From Sipunculus nudus (taxonomy: Eukaryota; Annelida; Sipuncula; Golfingiida; Sipunculidae), in assembly GCA_026874595.1 (NCBI GenBank), contig CM049313.1, positions 40,638,659 to 40,702,658 on the forward strand: a DNA stretch of 64,000 nucleotides, read 5' to 3'. The position numbers and the translations under genes are program-made. This document shows positions 35,660-48,325 of this stretch, piece by piece; positions within the stretch are counted from its first letter, which is position 1, and each line of letters opens with the position of its first letter. The notes beneath the pieces are model-generated. The model searched no databases. It had not been told where the DNA came from and saw nothing but the letters and a program-made list of their open reading frames with translations.

Positions 35660-35731
35660 TGGAGTGAAACTTCCATAATGTGGGCACCCTTGAGATTAGG
35701 CCAAACTGCCCACCTTATTGAGGTTCTACTA
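35660..35731. mobile_element. short degenerate TIR element
   Basis: About 72 bp with inverted ends (GGAGTGAAACTTCCATAATG and AGTAGAACCTCAATAAGG) that both continue into GTGGGCA. TA-rich flanks suggest the pogo-type MITE class. Confidence 0.35.
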
Positions 35732-35999
35732 TAATAGTTTGACCTCACAGTCATGGACAGATGGCCTATGATCAGGTAAATAACTTGACGTCTGCTCTTA
35801 ATGGGACCATCTCAGACGTAATTATTGGAGAGATGCCCCTAATAGAGAGGGTGTCATAAGGACATGCAGGATCACATGCACATATACACACGAGATACCA
35901 TGTACCCGTGTTATGATGCAGTAACATTTATCAAGTAACAAGTACATTTATCACATCATGCCAATGAATAATTCATACTTGTGTCCTGTTTACATAACG

Positions 36000-36400
36000 A
36001 GAGTAATTGCACAACCAAAGGTCATATAAACCAGGCTGGTGGCCTTGACGGCTCACACATGCTGCCAGGGAAGGTATGTAATGTGTGTGGAGAGTGTTTC
36101 TTGGCTGTGTGACAAGATGGTGTTTCTTTACAATGATGGCACACATTAAGTGTGATCGGGCTTCAGGTGTGTACCAGTTTACCGTTTGTTGTGGTGCAGA
36201 GTCTGCGGGACCACCATAACAACATTCTCTCTCAGACGATACGCCCGCATCACATCACCAGGTGTTGATGTTCAGAGAAACATCTGTAACCTGAGCGGTG
36301 TACCGGCAGGTTTCTATCCCGCCTGATACAGTGTTGTGATCTGATTATTGTTCCCCGCTTACCTTCAGGTACCTGCTGCATGTTGTTTTATGTCATTTAT
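36000..36400. promoter_or_regulatory. CpG-retaining segment, possible regulatory element
   Basis: More than ten CpG dinucleotides within about 350 bp (for example GACGATACGCCCGCATC near 36236 and GAGCGGTGTACCGGCAGG near 36292) in a CpG-poor neighbourhood. No frame or repeat explains it. It could be an unmethylated regulatory region or a young insertion. Confidence 0.25.
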
Positions 36401-39400
36401 ACCACACAATGAGACCCACCTGTGTCTATGCTGAAGGTCATTCTGTGCATACCTGCATGGGCCATAATATCATATAGGATCAATAAATGTAATATATAAA
36501 TAAAAAAATAATTGTATATAAAAAATTTGATTTTACACAAAAATAAATGATGGACTTTGATATATTAGAAACAAATATTCAACATCTCCCCAAAAAATTA
36601 TAATTGTATTTCTATGTATTTGTTGAACATTTTCTTATTAAATTATTCTTTTATACTTTCACATCTTTTATATGTTTCCATGAGCTGTGATACTTTTAAC
36701 ATATTACAAGGATTGTTGTAAATTTTAACATAATCCCATCTAGTATTCTGAGACTTGTCGAGTGTAGTCTGATAAAGAGATTATGGTAAATTAATTTTGA
36801 AGCCTGTGATTAACAAGCTATAGGGATGAATCCAGCCCTTGATCGTTTAACATCTGCACAAGGTCTGCAGCTGTTTATTACCTGACCAGAGTGATCAGGT
36901 GAGATGTTACTGAATTATGAATTGTCATTAGCAGTCCTGGATCCAGGATTTTCCCAATTAAGCTTCATCTTTAACTAATTAGAGCTGCCTGAGCTGATAA
37001 CAAATATAACATCCCTTGATTCACCACTAATGACCAGGTTGTATATCTTGATTGTTTGACATTTTACAGGACCAAATAGGAAAGGAAAACTTCCATGATT
37101 GAGATATTTTACCTAAATAAATGAGGAATGGAGTTATAAGATTACATCAAATGTAAATTTATAACATAGTACAATTCCATTGGATATATTTTGACGTAGG
37201 ACCTTGATTATAAGGAGAAGGGCTATTAGGCAGGATAGTCCTTCATTTTAAGGATGAGATTAAGTGCTTTGTAGGACTATTATTGTAATGACTTCACCTT
37301 AATTCAAATAAATCAACTAATCAGGAATCTTCTGACTTGTGGATCATTTACAGTCCAGTATAAATAACATCTTAATTCAGATATTGTAGTTCTTTATAAG
37401 CTCTCATCAACATATAATAACTGATGCCAGATATAGGTCATGAGTATGTATGAAAAAAAATATGGAAGGGTACAAGGGTTATTTTGTTTTCATATCTGTC
37501 AGATGTGGGTGTTCTAACATTGTGACAGACCTGTTTTCATTGTCAAATATGTCATGCTGTTATGTGTGCTGTCAAAGATGCTACAACAGCGTAAGGTTTA
37601 ATGGTTAACAGCAGACTCAGAGCAGCCAGGGGAGTGGGGAACATTTGGTACAATCAGAAAGTCAGCACTGTATGGTTCACCTTTATGTGCCATCAGTACA
37701 AGCTACAGCAAAATGTAATTATTTTTTTTTTGTGGGGACTCCTAACCTTAGTGTGGTGGGTGTCCTGTTACGAGGGATTATGGTTTACAGCGTAACGATA
37801 GACTGGTATCTGGTATAATCTGGAGCAGAAAAAATACCAGTTTTATGTTGCTTCCCTTCTGCAGGATATAATGCAAGCTCATATAATGCTGTTTCTGTAT
37901 CACACACCAACAAACCTTTATTGTTATATAAATTGAAATTACAAGTCCTTATTAGAAGGGTAATAAAGGATGGTGATAACCCCCTGATTTATTATAGGGG
38001 TGTCGGTACACAAAGATTTAAACTTGGTATTTTCCCAGGGTCCTTTCTTCATTGGCCATGATTTAGCTGACAGATACAGGCTTTTTATGTCGCTAGGTTT
38101 TATGATTGTCAGCAGTAGTTAGTCTGTACAGATTTACCAGTCTTGAAAGGCAATATTAGTAGCTTATTATATCATATTTTAGAAAATTTGACTACATCAC
38201 ATAACCTGTTGGTATGACAAATGTTATGTCATTATAAATTGCAAACAGCAGAAGTGCTACAAAGATTTGGACTTAAATTACCTATGATCATTAAAATAAC
38301 CACAAATATTTTATATTTATAAAGAAATAGAAGAAAATAAATATCAAGATTTTATTGTTCTTGCTCAGTACAAAGTACATCTTGTACATCATTGTCAAAC
38401 AGCTGTTATTTCCTTATGTAAAATAAAAACTACAGGGAGGTTAGGAACAAATTAAACAAAAATAATTGTGAATTAAATAGTTTTAACATCGCCAGACAAA
38501 CAAGTGTAAAGGTTTGTCTACCCTTGTATTAAATAAACATTCTTATATATTGTTGGTGGGATGCAGAAAAGCAGACCGCTTGTAACAGTCTGTGATTTAC
38601 CTATATACTGTTCATCTGTACAATATAGGGCTAAAGGGCCCATTCACTGCTAGAAATATGCAGCTGCAACCATGATATATTGAGTTTAAATAGCTTTGCC
38701 GAGGGCAACGTACACTAGTTCAGTCTATGGGAGCATCCTTCATGTGGTTGCCATGGTATTTGTATCATTTACAAGTTGAGCCACCAAAAAGATACCAGCC
38801 ACCAAAAAAAAAAACATGCAAAGTTTACAATTCATGGCGGTTGTAGTTTGTAAAGGCAGATGCATTCAGTATTCAACTACAATACGGCAGATGGACTGTG
38901 CATGATGTAGAAAAGGGCAAAGTGGTCATAACAACCTTCATAAGGAGACCAGGAATTCCAAGAGAGGGCAATTTATATTTGAAAGTGTGTGTTTTAAAAA
39001 TGTCTCAGCATATGGCCCCTGTAACTTGAGGATCAGTCTTTTGCTCTGATTCAGGTATCTATCAAATATATGTAATGCCACCTTACCAATATTGTGACTG
39101 CTTTTGATGGCCTTAAAGATAAATTTTGCTGTTTACACACACAGACACTTAAAAGAATGTTACTGGTAAAACTGCATATCAAAGGTTGGTCAGGTCATAA
39201 AGTACATCACAGCCTGATGGATGCTATGCAGGAATTTCTTCACACAGCATAGAGGATGCTCCATTTAACAATTCTGTGCCATTGGAGGAACTCATTTTTT
39301 TTCACTGAAGCATTCTCTGTAAATGAGCAACAGTACAGGAAAGGTGCCATTGTCACCTGCACCTGATTGAATTTATACACAGACATATCTGTTCAGCTCT

Positions 39401-41049
39401 ACACATATACATACAGAGGCAGTACACATTGTTGTGCCCAGATGCATAAAAAACATAGAAACCTTAGAACTTTAAGGTTAAACTGAATACAGGTGTAGCA
39501 GACATTACAATGTACAGTTGTGTAGTGGTTGTATGCATGTAGGCTATGACTTAAACATTGTAGGCATGCACTTAAAACATTACAATGTGTTCAAGGTAAA
39601 CAGGTGCGTTAGAAGTTACAATTGTATTGTGTGTTTGTCTCTCTCTTTCTTTCTCCATCATTAGAGGTAACAATATCAGGGAAACTATATTCTGACAACT
39701 TGGAAATGTTTTATTTAGAGGTTGTGATTAAATACACACTTATCATAGCACAAATCCCAAACAGCTAGATAGGTCAGGTATAAAAGGCCCAGGTATTTTT
39801 GGCAATATTCATACAATTGAAAAAAAATGATTGAACTGAATTTAGTGCTCTATAAACATGGTGCCTGCATATATGTGTGTGTGTATGTCTGTTACTATAT
39901 ATAAAGGTATAAAACATGCAGCAGACAGGTTGTCTTACTCTAGGTGTTCTTGCTGTGCCAGGACAGACAGCTTGTCCGGGTATTCTTGCTGTATTGCCAG
40001 GACAGAGCCTGGATGTTTTACAAATTGATCAGCAGGAAGTGACTGCCGCAGCATCAACTTGTAACAGCTTAAATCTGGCAGTGCTTGCATCATGCTGCAA
40101 GACATGGAGAGCCAATATGGGTGCCTAGACGTGTAATCAAACTTCATATTGTGTCATTTATAACTTCTTTTTACCTGGTCTTATTATATGAAGGACACAG
40201 CAGCCGTCCGGATGTTGTCCATTTAAAAACCCGGAGAATATACAGTACAAAGCCCCGTTATTTAATTATACAGTAAAGGACCAATGAGATGTCCCAGGGG
40301 ATCCCAGCAGTGTCTGTCTGATGTTCAGGACACCTGCTGTAACCTATTGATTTTTCTCTCCCATAATCCCTTGCCCACTTGGCTGCCCAGTGTGAGGTCA
40401 GTGATAAAAACTTCCCCTGCCTCAATAGGTCAGCCAGAGGTACTTCCTCCATCTCAACCAGGTCCAGGAGGAATCTCTTCCCTTGTGATCTGTCATTTTC
40501 CATGTCATGATTTCATAGGGAGTGTAAATTGATACTGTAATATAATGACCAGGGTTAGTTGAATCCAGGGACACTTAAGTGGTTGCATGACTTTGTAAAG
40601 CTTGACAAAGGAGGATCACAGGTTTCATGGTCATTCATATTCTATTTTCTTTTGACCCCCCTGCTACTCCACCTGTTGTTTCTTTTTGCATGATTTCAAT
40701 GGGAAAACATGACAGCATGACAATATTCATGTTGTGTGAAAAAATAAAATGTCTCTCAGTACTGTGCATATCTGCACAACTTAGACAGTCACATTGGATT
40801 TTCCTTTTTGGATCATGATCCACACAAATATTTAATTTGGTCTTCACTGGCCAATGTCCAGCTGTTCCACCACAAAACTGTAAAAAAAATTAAGATAATA
40901 AAATTTCATAAACGAAAAAGATTATGGAATATTTCACATTGAATTTAGGAAGTCTTCAGAGCTAAATTTTTATACATTTCTCCAGCGTGGATATATGTTA
41001 TGTCCAGTAATTGTGGATGCTCAGAGTGCATATCAGATAGTGCTTTCTT
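36401..41049. other. intron-like AT-rich DNA
   Basis: A slightly GC-richer stretch lies at 40270-40510, where overlapping frames exist on both strands without recognisable content. A short imperfect duplication (TTCTTGCTGT...CCAGGACAGA) lies at 39949-40008. Otherwise nothing is seen. Confidence 0.5.
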
Positions 41050-41271
41050 GTGGTGAAAATTTTAATATTGGCCGGTGCCAGAAAGTGTACTCGGACCAAT
41101 GAGAGCAGGTGTCGCATGTTTAAAATTTTCAACAAGCGTACCATAATGAAAAAGTACTGTTGCACATCTGCTTGTTATAGAATTGATGAAAACCCAATAG
41201 CTTGTACTGTCACCCCAGTGTCTTCAATTAATAAAAAATCAATGTTTAATTGCAGGCCGCCGCTAGTTTAG
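41050..41271 (+). repeat. diverged copy of the 45783-46025 sequence
   Basis: About 100 bp (41150-41250) matches the minus strand of 45880-46000 at roughly three quarters of positions by eye, including ACATCTGC and ATAGCTTGTACTGTCACC. Both copies are open, with shared peptide IACTVT. Whether this is an old gene fragment or a repeat family is undecided. Confidence 0.45.
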
Positions 41272-41738
41272 GCTGACATGCCTTGCGATATGGGTTATCC
41301 CATTTCAAGGTTGGGATGACCCCAGACCCTTAAATATTATTAACTTAAAATCCACAGGAGTTAACATATTGCATAGCAGAAATAAAATCATGTGTTCATG
41401 ATTAACATTTTACACACTAGGGCATGAAGGCATGATCACTTTCAAGACCTATTTCAGTCCCCCAGAAAAAAAAGCTAATATCTTTTTCTTGCCAATTAAA
41501 TTTTTGATCTGCACACCCTGAGCATAAGCCATACAAAATAAAGCGCAGCAAAATTGATCACGAGTAGGCAGTTAACAAATTTCTTTGCAGATTTCTTTGC
41601 ATATGTTGCATATATATATGCATATCCTTTGACACATGGAGAACAGTAATATTTTCCTCGGCAGAACAAGATCCATCACCCAAATAAAACCAGGTCACAC
41701 TATGCATCGGCTCAACGGAACTTTCATGTTATAACATA

Positions 41739-41914
41739 CAGTGAAACCTTGTTGTGTCTTAGGTCAAATACCCTGCTTATTTCGAAGTTACAGACTCGAT
41801 ATTCCAAACAACTCTGGTTAAATTATAATCAAATAAAACCGCTTGTGTTGAACCTAGGATGCGTCCATTTTTTCGGAGGGTCCTTTTTGACTTTGACATA
41901 GTGAGATTTCACTG
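41739..41914. mobile_element. pogo-like MITE (CAGT ends, TA target)
   Basis: A 176-bp element between TA dinucleotides. The ends CAGTGAAACCTTGTTGTGTC and CAGTGAAATCTCACTATGTC are inverted repeats with a few mismatches. It is the same structural class as the element at 6878-7058. Confidence 0.65.
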
Positions 41915-42354
41915 TATATATTCTCTATCAGATGTTGATTTAAAATTTAAGATGCATGTTTTATTGCATTTATAGCCTGCAGTTTAACTCTTCACTGTTA
42001 ACCTTTTGAAGGTGCTGACAAACGGGATTATATTATATGTCATGTTAACCATTCACATACACTTTTGTCAGGCTGATTGCTGTAAGAAAAAAAAAAATTA
42101 ATTGCCTGCCAGATGGAAAGAAAAAAAAGTGTCACCCGGGTGCTCAATCGGGAACAAAATATTTTTTTATGATGGCCCCAGATTGATGATGTGCTGCTTG
42201 AGATTATAAATAATTGATTAATTGAAAATTGAAGCCACCACCAGCATTTCCTTGTGTCATTAACTATTTTGGCAGAAAAGGGAATGCTGGAGTCCTCTCA
42301 GGCAGTTTCTGCTATATATTGGCCTATATAAAACAAAATCTTGAGCCATTGGAG

Positions 42355-42933
42355 TAGTGGTGGGCAGATCATTGAGTTTTATCGAAAGTCAGTCGGTTTG
42401 CTGCCACTTTCAAGTGCTGGATTACCAAAGGCAACTATCGATTTCATCATAATCATGAAAATGAGTCTTTGTTCCCAAATACCTTCCGTATATAACTGAG
42501 TTTACCTCGGTAGATGGGAGAACGGAGGACATAATAAACCTCTGACATAGAGCTGCAGAATAAGCGGGGAGTTTTGTAACCAGATGTACATTGCACAATA
42601 TGGGTGGTATGGCGTTAAAATGCTCCATAAATTATCCGGGTCTATGCAGCAAGTAGATGTCCTGGATTGATGTTTAATTATTAATTATTATAAATAATTA
42701 AAATGAAACTTTTAAATGCATGTTTTACTTATAATAGGAAAATAAAAAAAAAGGCAAAAACTTCTTTTCTTAAGGTAGAATTACTAAAACATGCGGGCTT
42801 GGTTAAGAAAGTACAGTTTCACAGAAAACTGCATGTTTCTTTATATTTGCCTAAACCTTATCATTAATTGATCATCGATCAGTTTGCTCAAACCGATGAT
42901 CAATTATGAAAAAGGAACTTACTCCCATCACTG
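42355..42933. mobile_element. hAT-like non-autonomous element
   Basis: A 579-bp element with a perfect 8-bp target duplication CATTGGAG (42347-42354 and 42934-42941). The ends TAGTGGTGGGCAGATC and CAGTGATGGGAGTAAG are degenerate inverted repeats of the hAT YARWGRTGGG style. An internal hairpin (AATTGATCATCG, 42866-42905) lies near the right end. No transposase frame is seen. Confidence 0.7.
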
Positions 42934-43052
42934 CATTGGAGATGTTATATTGAGAGTCTTTAAGCTGCTATAACATTCACTGATGTACAGATTCCAATAA
43001 TTTACTTCACCAAAAATGTCATTAGATCATATACAATATGATGTCTGCTGCA

Positions 43053-43819
43053 TAGAGATGGGGACCGGACTGAACCACCAGGATGTGGTCTGGTTCATAA
43101 TACAAGAGGTCAGATCCTGGTACAGTCCAGCTGTAGGTGGTCCTGTCCAGGATTTTGCCCAGTCCAAATGGTCCAAATTGTTTAGATCTAGTGGAGCAAG
43201 CTGATTCAAAGAATTTTCTTGGTGGGGTTGGATGCAGGTTGACATTTGCTGAATAATTATGTAGTGGTTTAAGTGCAATTTGAAAATAGAAAATTTATTA
43301 ATCTAATGTTAATAATATAATATATAGAGAATATATAGGTCTAATTATATTTCATGTATAGGACTTGTTATTATTATAATTTGAAACACAGTGGTACAGA
43401 GGAAAAGCATCAGCATTGTGCAACACAGCAAGGGACAATGATTGTAAATGCTGAACATTTCAGTTAAGTCATCAGGTAATTAAAAAACCTGATCCTCTAC
43501 TGCTACTCAGGGAACAAATTTATATAAAATAATACGTGTATAATTATACAACTGCAGTTGCCATATTATTTTAAATGCATTTTATGTTGCTATATAGTCT
43601 TTCTCTGAGATTAAATTACACCTTGTTCATTATAAGATTTATTGATTGAAACTAGATCCATAAAGTCATTTATGTAGCTGTAATGTTTAGAAATTAGGTT
43701 GACCGGTCCGGTTTTGCCGGTCCAGTCCAGGGATAAGCGGTCCAGTATATTGTGTTGGTGGTCCAGTACCACCCAAATTGTGGACCAGACTGGTCCAAGT
43801 GGTCTGGCCCACACCTCTA
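43053..43819. mobile_element. hAT-like non-autonomous element
   Basis: A 767-bp element with inverted ends TAGAGATGGGGACCGGACTG and TAGAGGTGTGGGCCAGACCA. Flanking 8-mers CTGCTGCA (43045-43052) and CTACTGCA (43820-43827) match at 7 of 8 positions, as an aged target duplication. Both ends are rich in GGTCC/GGACC repeats. Confidence 0.7.
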
Positions 43820-43827
43820 CTACTGCA

Positions 43828-45782
43828 GTAACATGACCACCCTGCAATGACCACTATAACTATATTTTAAAATGCCAAGGATTTCTCAGCACAATTTCAT
43901 TGCTGCCTTGTTCATCTCAAACCTGGAAGTGTAAATTCACTGTATTGTGATAGGGTCTGTATTTATGTAACTTACAAAAACTTAAGTGTAGCGAGCTCCT
44001 ATCAGAGTCATCCTGAGTGAGTGTTTATTATGATGATCAATTAAAAACTAGATAGGACAGACATTAATCTTGATAATGACACAAAAAAAGTAACTAACAG
44101 AAACACTATTATGGTTAATTGTGCTGCAAGTCTGTCAGTATTGCCATTACGGGTGTACATTTTCACACAGATATTTTGAACTGCATGAGTATCCAATCCA
44201 AGCATAAATAAGAACCAATAGAAAAGAAAAGGAATTCTGTACGTACCAAGTAATTATAATTATGCATATGAAAAAATACTCCATTTTCTTATTTATTCTG
44301 TAGCTGCATGCCTAAATTTTTTACTCAAAATTGAGAGTGAGAATAGACTTGCACAAAAACTCCAAGTAGGTCCCTCCAGTGGTTAAAATCTGAGTCTTTG
44401 CAGTTTCATAAAACCTTACAAAGACATGAAAGACAAATAAAAAATACCGCAGCACAGTTGCAGTAATAAAAGTGTACAAGGCTATGTATGTCATTATGGT
44501 TTGTCACAATGCTATTGAATTCAGACCTGCTGTAAACACTTTTGTTACTGACAGATCCCTCTCATAATGGTTTGGCTCTAAGTGTCCTGTCTTTCTGTAA
44601 TGGCCCCTGGGACCATATCTAGAACAATTTAGCTTCATGATTGACAGCTATGGGACCTTAAGGATAGCACTATGGTGGTAGTATTTCCAGATTGCCCAGC
44701 ACACAGTGATAGGGTTTTTGTTCTGGATTTTTTTTTATTTTCCCCTCAGTGCTGCAATTTTACACTTTCCAGTATACATACTGAAGGCAAGGCCTTCAGT
44801 ATGCAAAACAATCTAGTGGCTTATGAAAAATAATTCAAAATTGTAAAAAAAATTATTCACAGTTTTACATCATTGATGGGAAAAAAACAAGCTATGACTT
44901 GTGGAATATTCTGTACACTCATGTGGATGGTTAATGTCAACTCCCAGAAGAATTCAGTAGTAACCTATATTCTGTTATTCATAATCACTGTATGGTTTTT
45001 TTTCATCCTTATTCAATCCATGAATAAATCACCAGCAATAGAGTAATAAGATAAAGTAATTAGTAATAGTCTAAAAATTTTACACATGTCAAACAGTGCA
45101 TCCACTTAACAAGATATGAATACAATATATTTTATAATTTGATAAGTTTTTATTAATCTATACTATCTGTTGCTTTAATCCATCTTTTGGTGTCGTCACA
45201 GCAATTCATGTAAAGCTATATTTTGTATAAAAAATCACACACCCCACATTTCTGATCTATCCTTGAAAATATGGATACCTGAAAGTATGTATCACACACT
45301 CACATTAGCATTTAATGTCCTTTCATATATGTTAGTTCCAAAAGATTTACAAAAGGAACATCCCAGCTTATGAAATCTTTGTAATTAAAAACCTGTGCTA
45401 GTTTAAAAACCAATAATTAATCTACAGGTGACTAGTCTAACACTGATGAAAAAGAAGAGTTATTAAATGTAGGCTTTTTGTAATGAGTTCAGAAACTGTC
45501 ATGAAACTGGTACAGGTTTTCATCAATAGCCAATAAGGAAACATTACTGTTGTTTTTACATTTGCAATTAGTAAGGTTTGAGGGAGTCATGTTGAGGTCA
45601 TTTGTTCCTGTGGATCAACTATACAGTGACCAGGAAGTGGCATCCTTGTGTAGCTTAGAATACATTATACAGGAATGATAAAAAATGGGGAAACAATGTT
45701 GGGTCATGACAAGACAGTCTTCAAATGGATATTTTATTAGGACTGTTGTTCTACACAATTACAGAGGAAAAACTCTATAGTT
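43828..45782. other. intron-like AT-rich DNA
   Basis: Only the 27-bp hairpin at 44777-44803 stands out. Confidence 0.5.
44777..44803. repeat. perfect hairpin, 12-bp stem, 3-nt loop
   Basis: CATACTGAAGGC, loop AAG, then GCCTTCAGTATG. No terminator or gene context is evident. Confidence 0.9.
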
Positions 45783-46025
45783 TTATTCCAACACTTTCCA
45801 GGAAAGTGAGTATGTGAACTTTTTTATATATGGTAAATATTTCAAAGGCATTCTTCTAGGACTAGAGTAGCGACAGCTTGTCACCCCAAACGTCGATTTT
45901 AGATATACTGAAGACGATGAGGTGACAGTACAAGCTATTTGGTTCGCATGAATTCTAGTATGTGCAGATGTGCACGCCATTTCTGACACTACTTTTTCAT
46001 CTTCATCTACTTCTCGAGCTGTCAT
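45783..46025 (-). repeat. diverged inverted copy of the 41050-41271 sequence, open frame
   Basis: An 80-codon minus-strand ATG frame (MTAREVDEDEKVVSEMACTS at its start) shares a stretch with the plus-strand frame at 41050-41271. Upstream on the minus strand lie CCCCAACAG, ACGTCAC and CCGGAAGT, which could be 5'-exon or promoter sequence. It may be a small coding exon duplicated elsewhere, or an element. The product is unrecognised. Confidence 0.3.
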
Positions 46026-46211
46026 TTTCCTGAGTTAAGACAAAAAGTGACGTTATTCTGTTGGGGAAAATAATAATTATTACATCAACGGTTGACTTAC
46101 GTGTATTCGTGCAGCAGTTTTTAATACCGAGGCTGGTTTTACTCGAAAAACTCGTCTCCACGTCTGTTAGCGGGAGAACCATAACTTCCGGTAGGGGATT
46201 CCCAAACGGCT

Positions 46212-48325
46212 ATGTGTAAAACTCGGAAGTCCGAAGTCGAAAGAATTTTTTTAAATAAAGCAATGATCCAAGCATAATTAAAATGCTACTATATTAATGG
46301 AAAGTACCATTTTATTTTTATTGATAGAATTAGTTTTTTTTTAGCATAATGCAAAAATCAAAGTTATCCATCCCAAGTTATATAGACTCGGAAATCCCCG
46401 GTTATGGTCCAGATGTGTAAAACTCGGAAGCCAGTAATGGCTAATGCACTGGTCATCATATCGTCAGCAAACGTGTCAAGCATTTTCAATTATTTCAATA
46501 TGACATATTTTTCATAATCTCAATCTGTTTTTTAACATTCATGATGCTGTTTTTTTATAATATATTATATTAATATTTTATTTCATTTTGTAAAACAAGA
46601 TTATATTAACTCATCAATATTTTACGCTGTTACTGTATTTTATGTTGGGGGAAAAAGTTCAGTAAATGTTTAAAAATAAATTGTTACAGAGCAAATGTTA
46701 TAGATATAAAAAATTCTGTTTAATTATAGAACCTGATACCAGCAACTATTAAGTTCAGAGAGAAGGATGTCCAAAAGCGCACGTTACTATACTGTATCGA
46801 GAATTCCGACTATAGTCCGGTTAATTTTGTTTTCTGAGGAAAAAAATATAAGGATCAAATAAAAATAGTGAGTATACACGGAATATTCAGATGCATGGAT
46901 TTTTATAAAGATCAAAATATATTGAATTTTCATATTTGTTCAACGTATGGGAAATATATTACTGTTTTTATTTTTGAATGACATCGTAATTTATAACTAT
47001 TTTTAATGCCGTATTAGGGTTTATTATACCATATTTATTATTCAGTGGTGCATCCATAGAGGGCGCAAGCCAATTTAGACGTAATATCTCTCATTTTATC
47101 GAGTTCTTTTCCAATAAATTCGTAATCAATTTTCATTTCTTTTTCAGATTACTTTTTTATTCCCCAGCAATTTCATTTTTATATTTTTGACTTTCCAATT
47201 CATAAGTTGGTGATTTACTCCACTTTGAGAGCATATAAATATATACTAGTATATTGAGGAATCCCTCCCCCCCCCCCCCCCCATCGCATTACCGTGCGAG
47301 TCATGCACGGTCTCCCCACAGAGCTCAGCTCGGGGTGGGATCGACCGTGAAAAATCTCACGCCTCCTCGGCTGATACTCAGGCTCACGCACTGTGAGCCT
47401 GGGCGCTCACAGATCACAAAAGTCGGTAAAATGCAAAGATTGTCATAAGACTTAAACATATCAATTATTTTACAATGAGTAATACCTTTAAATAGTGACA
47501 TTTTGCAAGTTATAAATGTATAGACGCGCATTTCATCATTGACATTAACATGTTACGAACTTTTGAATATTTGGACTTTACAGTTTATACCGTAATTTTA
47601 CAGAAATATAAATTTTAAAGCCCACAACCTCAAGTTTGAATATATTGATCATAAACATGTAGGAGAATAGTTGCGGAAAACAGAAAATCCTCATAATCAT
47701 TTGTTTAAGGTGCCTCAAAATGTCCTCTTTACATTGCATATTTTAAAAAATTAATCCCTTCCCATACATTCCTATTGTAAATATAAATATCTTTAACAAA
47801 ATCATAGCTCTAGATGGGGCGAAATATATTAGGTGAAAATACACCCACACATATGTAAAATATATATTAAATTTACAAATAAAAAAATTAAGAAGTTATA
47901 GTTTTTCAATTATGTATCATGTATATTGTATTATACACTCATTAAAAGCAGAATCATGCATAAAAAATTTTAATATATGCATGCAACTATAATTATAATG
48001 TAACTGCATTTGGGCTGTGACTCTTAACTGACCACAAGTTAACCAGTGCGTCTCTGGGACTTCCGAGTTATACATATTGGATCACATCCCAGCACTTCTG
48101 ACTGATTTCCGAGATGGCTTCCGAGCACAAAATCATCCATAACTTTCAGATTAAAGAATGGATCACTATTATTCTTCACAGAATGATAATGAAGATCTTA
48201 TTCTATCGGGGGAAAACAAAACGGTATTGAAGCGTTAGCATTTTGTACATGCTTTAAACTGCTTTATTTATAAGACAATTCCTTGGTTTCCGGCTTCCGG
48301 CTTCTGACTTCCAAGTTTACATACA
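46212..48325. mobile_element. DNA transposon with long degenerate inverted ends
   Basis: About 260 bp at 46212-46475 is an imperfect inverted copy of 48005-48325. Matching landmarks in order are TGTAAAACTCGGAAGTC, AATAAAGCA, a GATAGAAT block, AAAGTTAT, CTCGGAAGCC or CTCGGAAGTC, and GCACTGG. No target duplication was established and no transposase frame is visible. The centre contains a 160-bp GC-rich structured segment (47260-47420). Confidence 0.6.
47260..47420. other. GC-rich island with stacked hairpins inside the 46.2-48.3 kb element
   Basis: After a C-run (47266-47282) come ACCGTGC-7nt-GCACGGT, an alternative longer pairing CACGGTC...GACCGTG enclosing CCCC/GGGG, and a perfect CAGGCTCAC-GCACT-GTGAGCCTG hairpin. 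No tRNA or rRNA assignment fits. Confidence 0.5.

Noticed and set aside
39916-40147. Overlapping 70-codon frames on both strands
   Set aside because: The sequence contains a short imperfect duplication and no recognisable protein features or splice sites.
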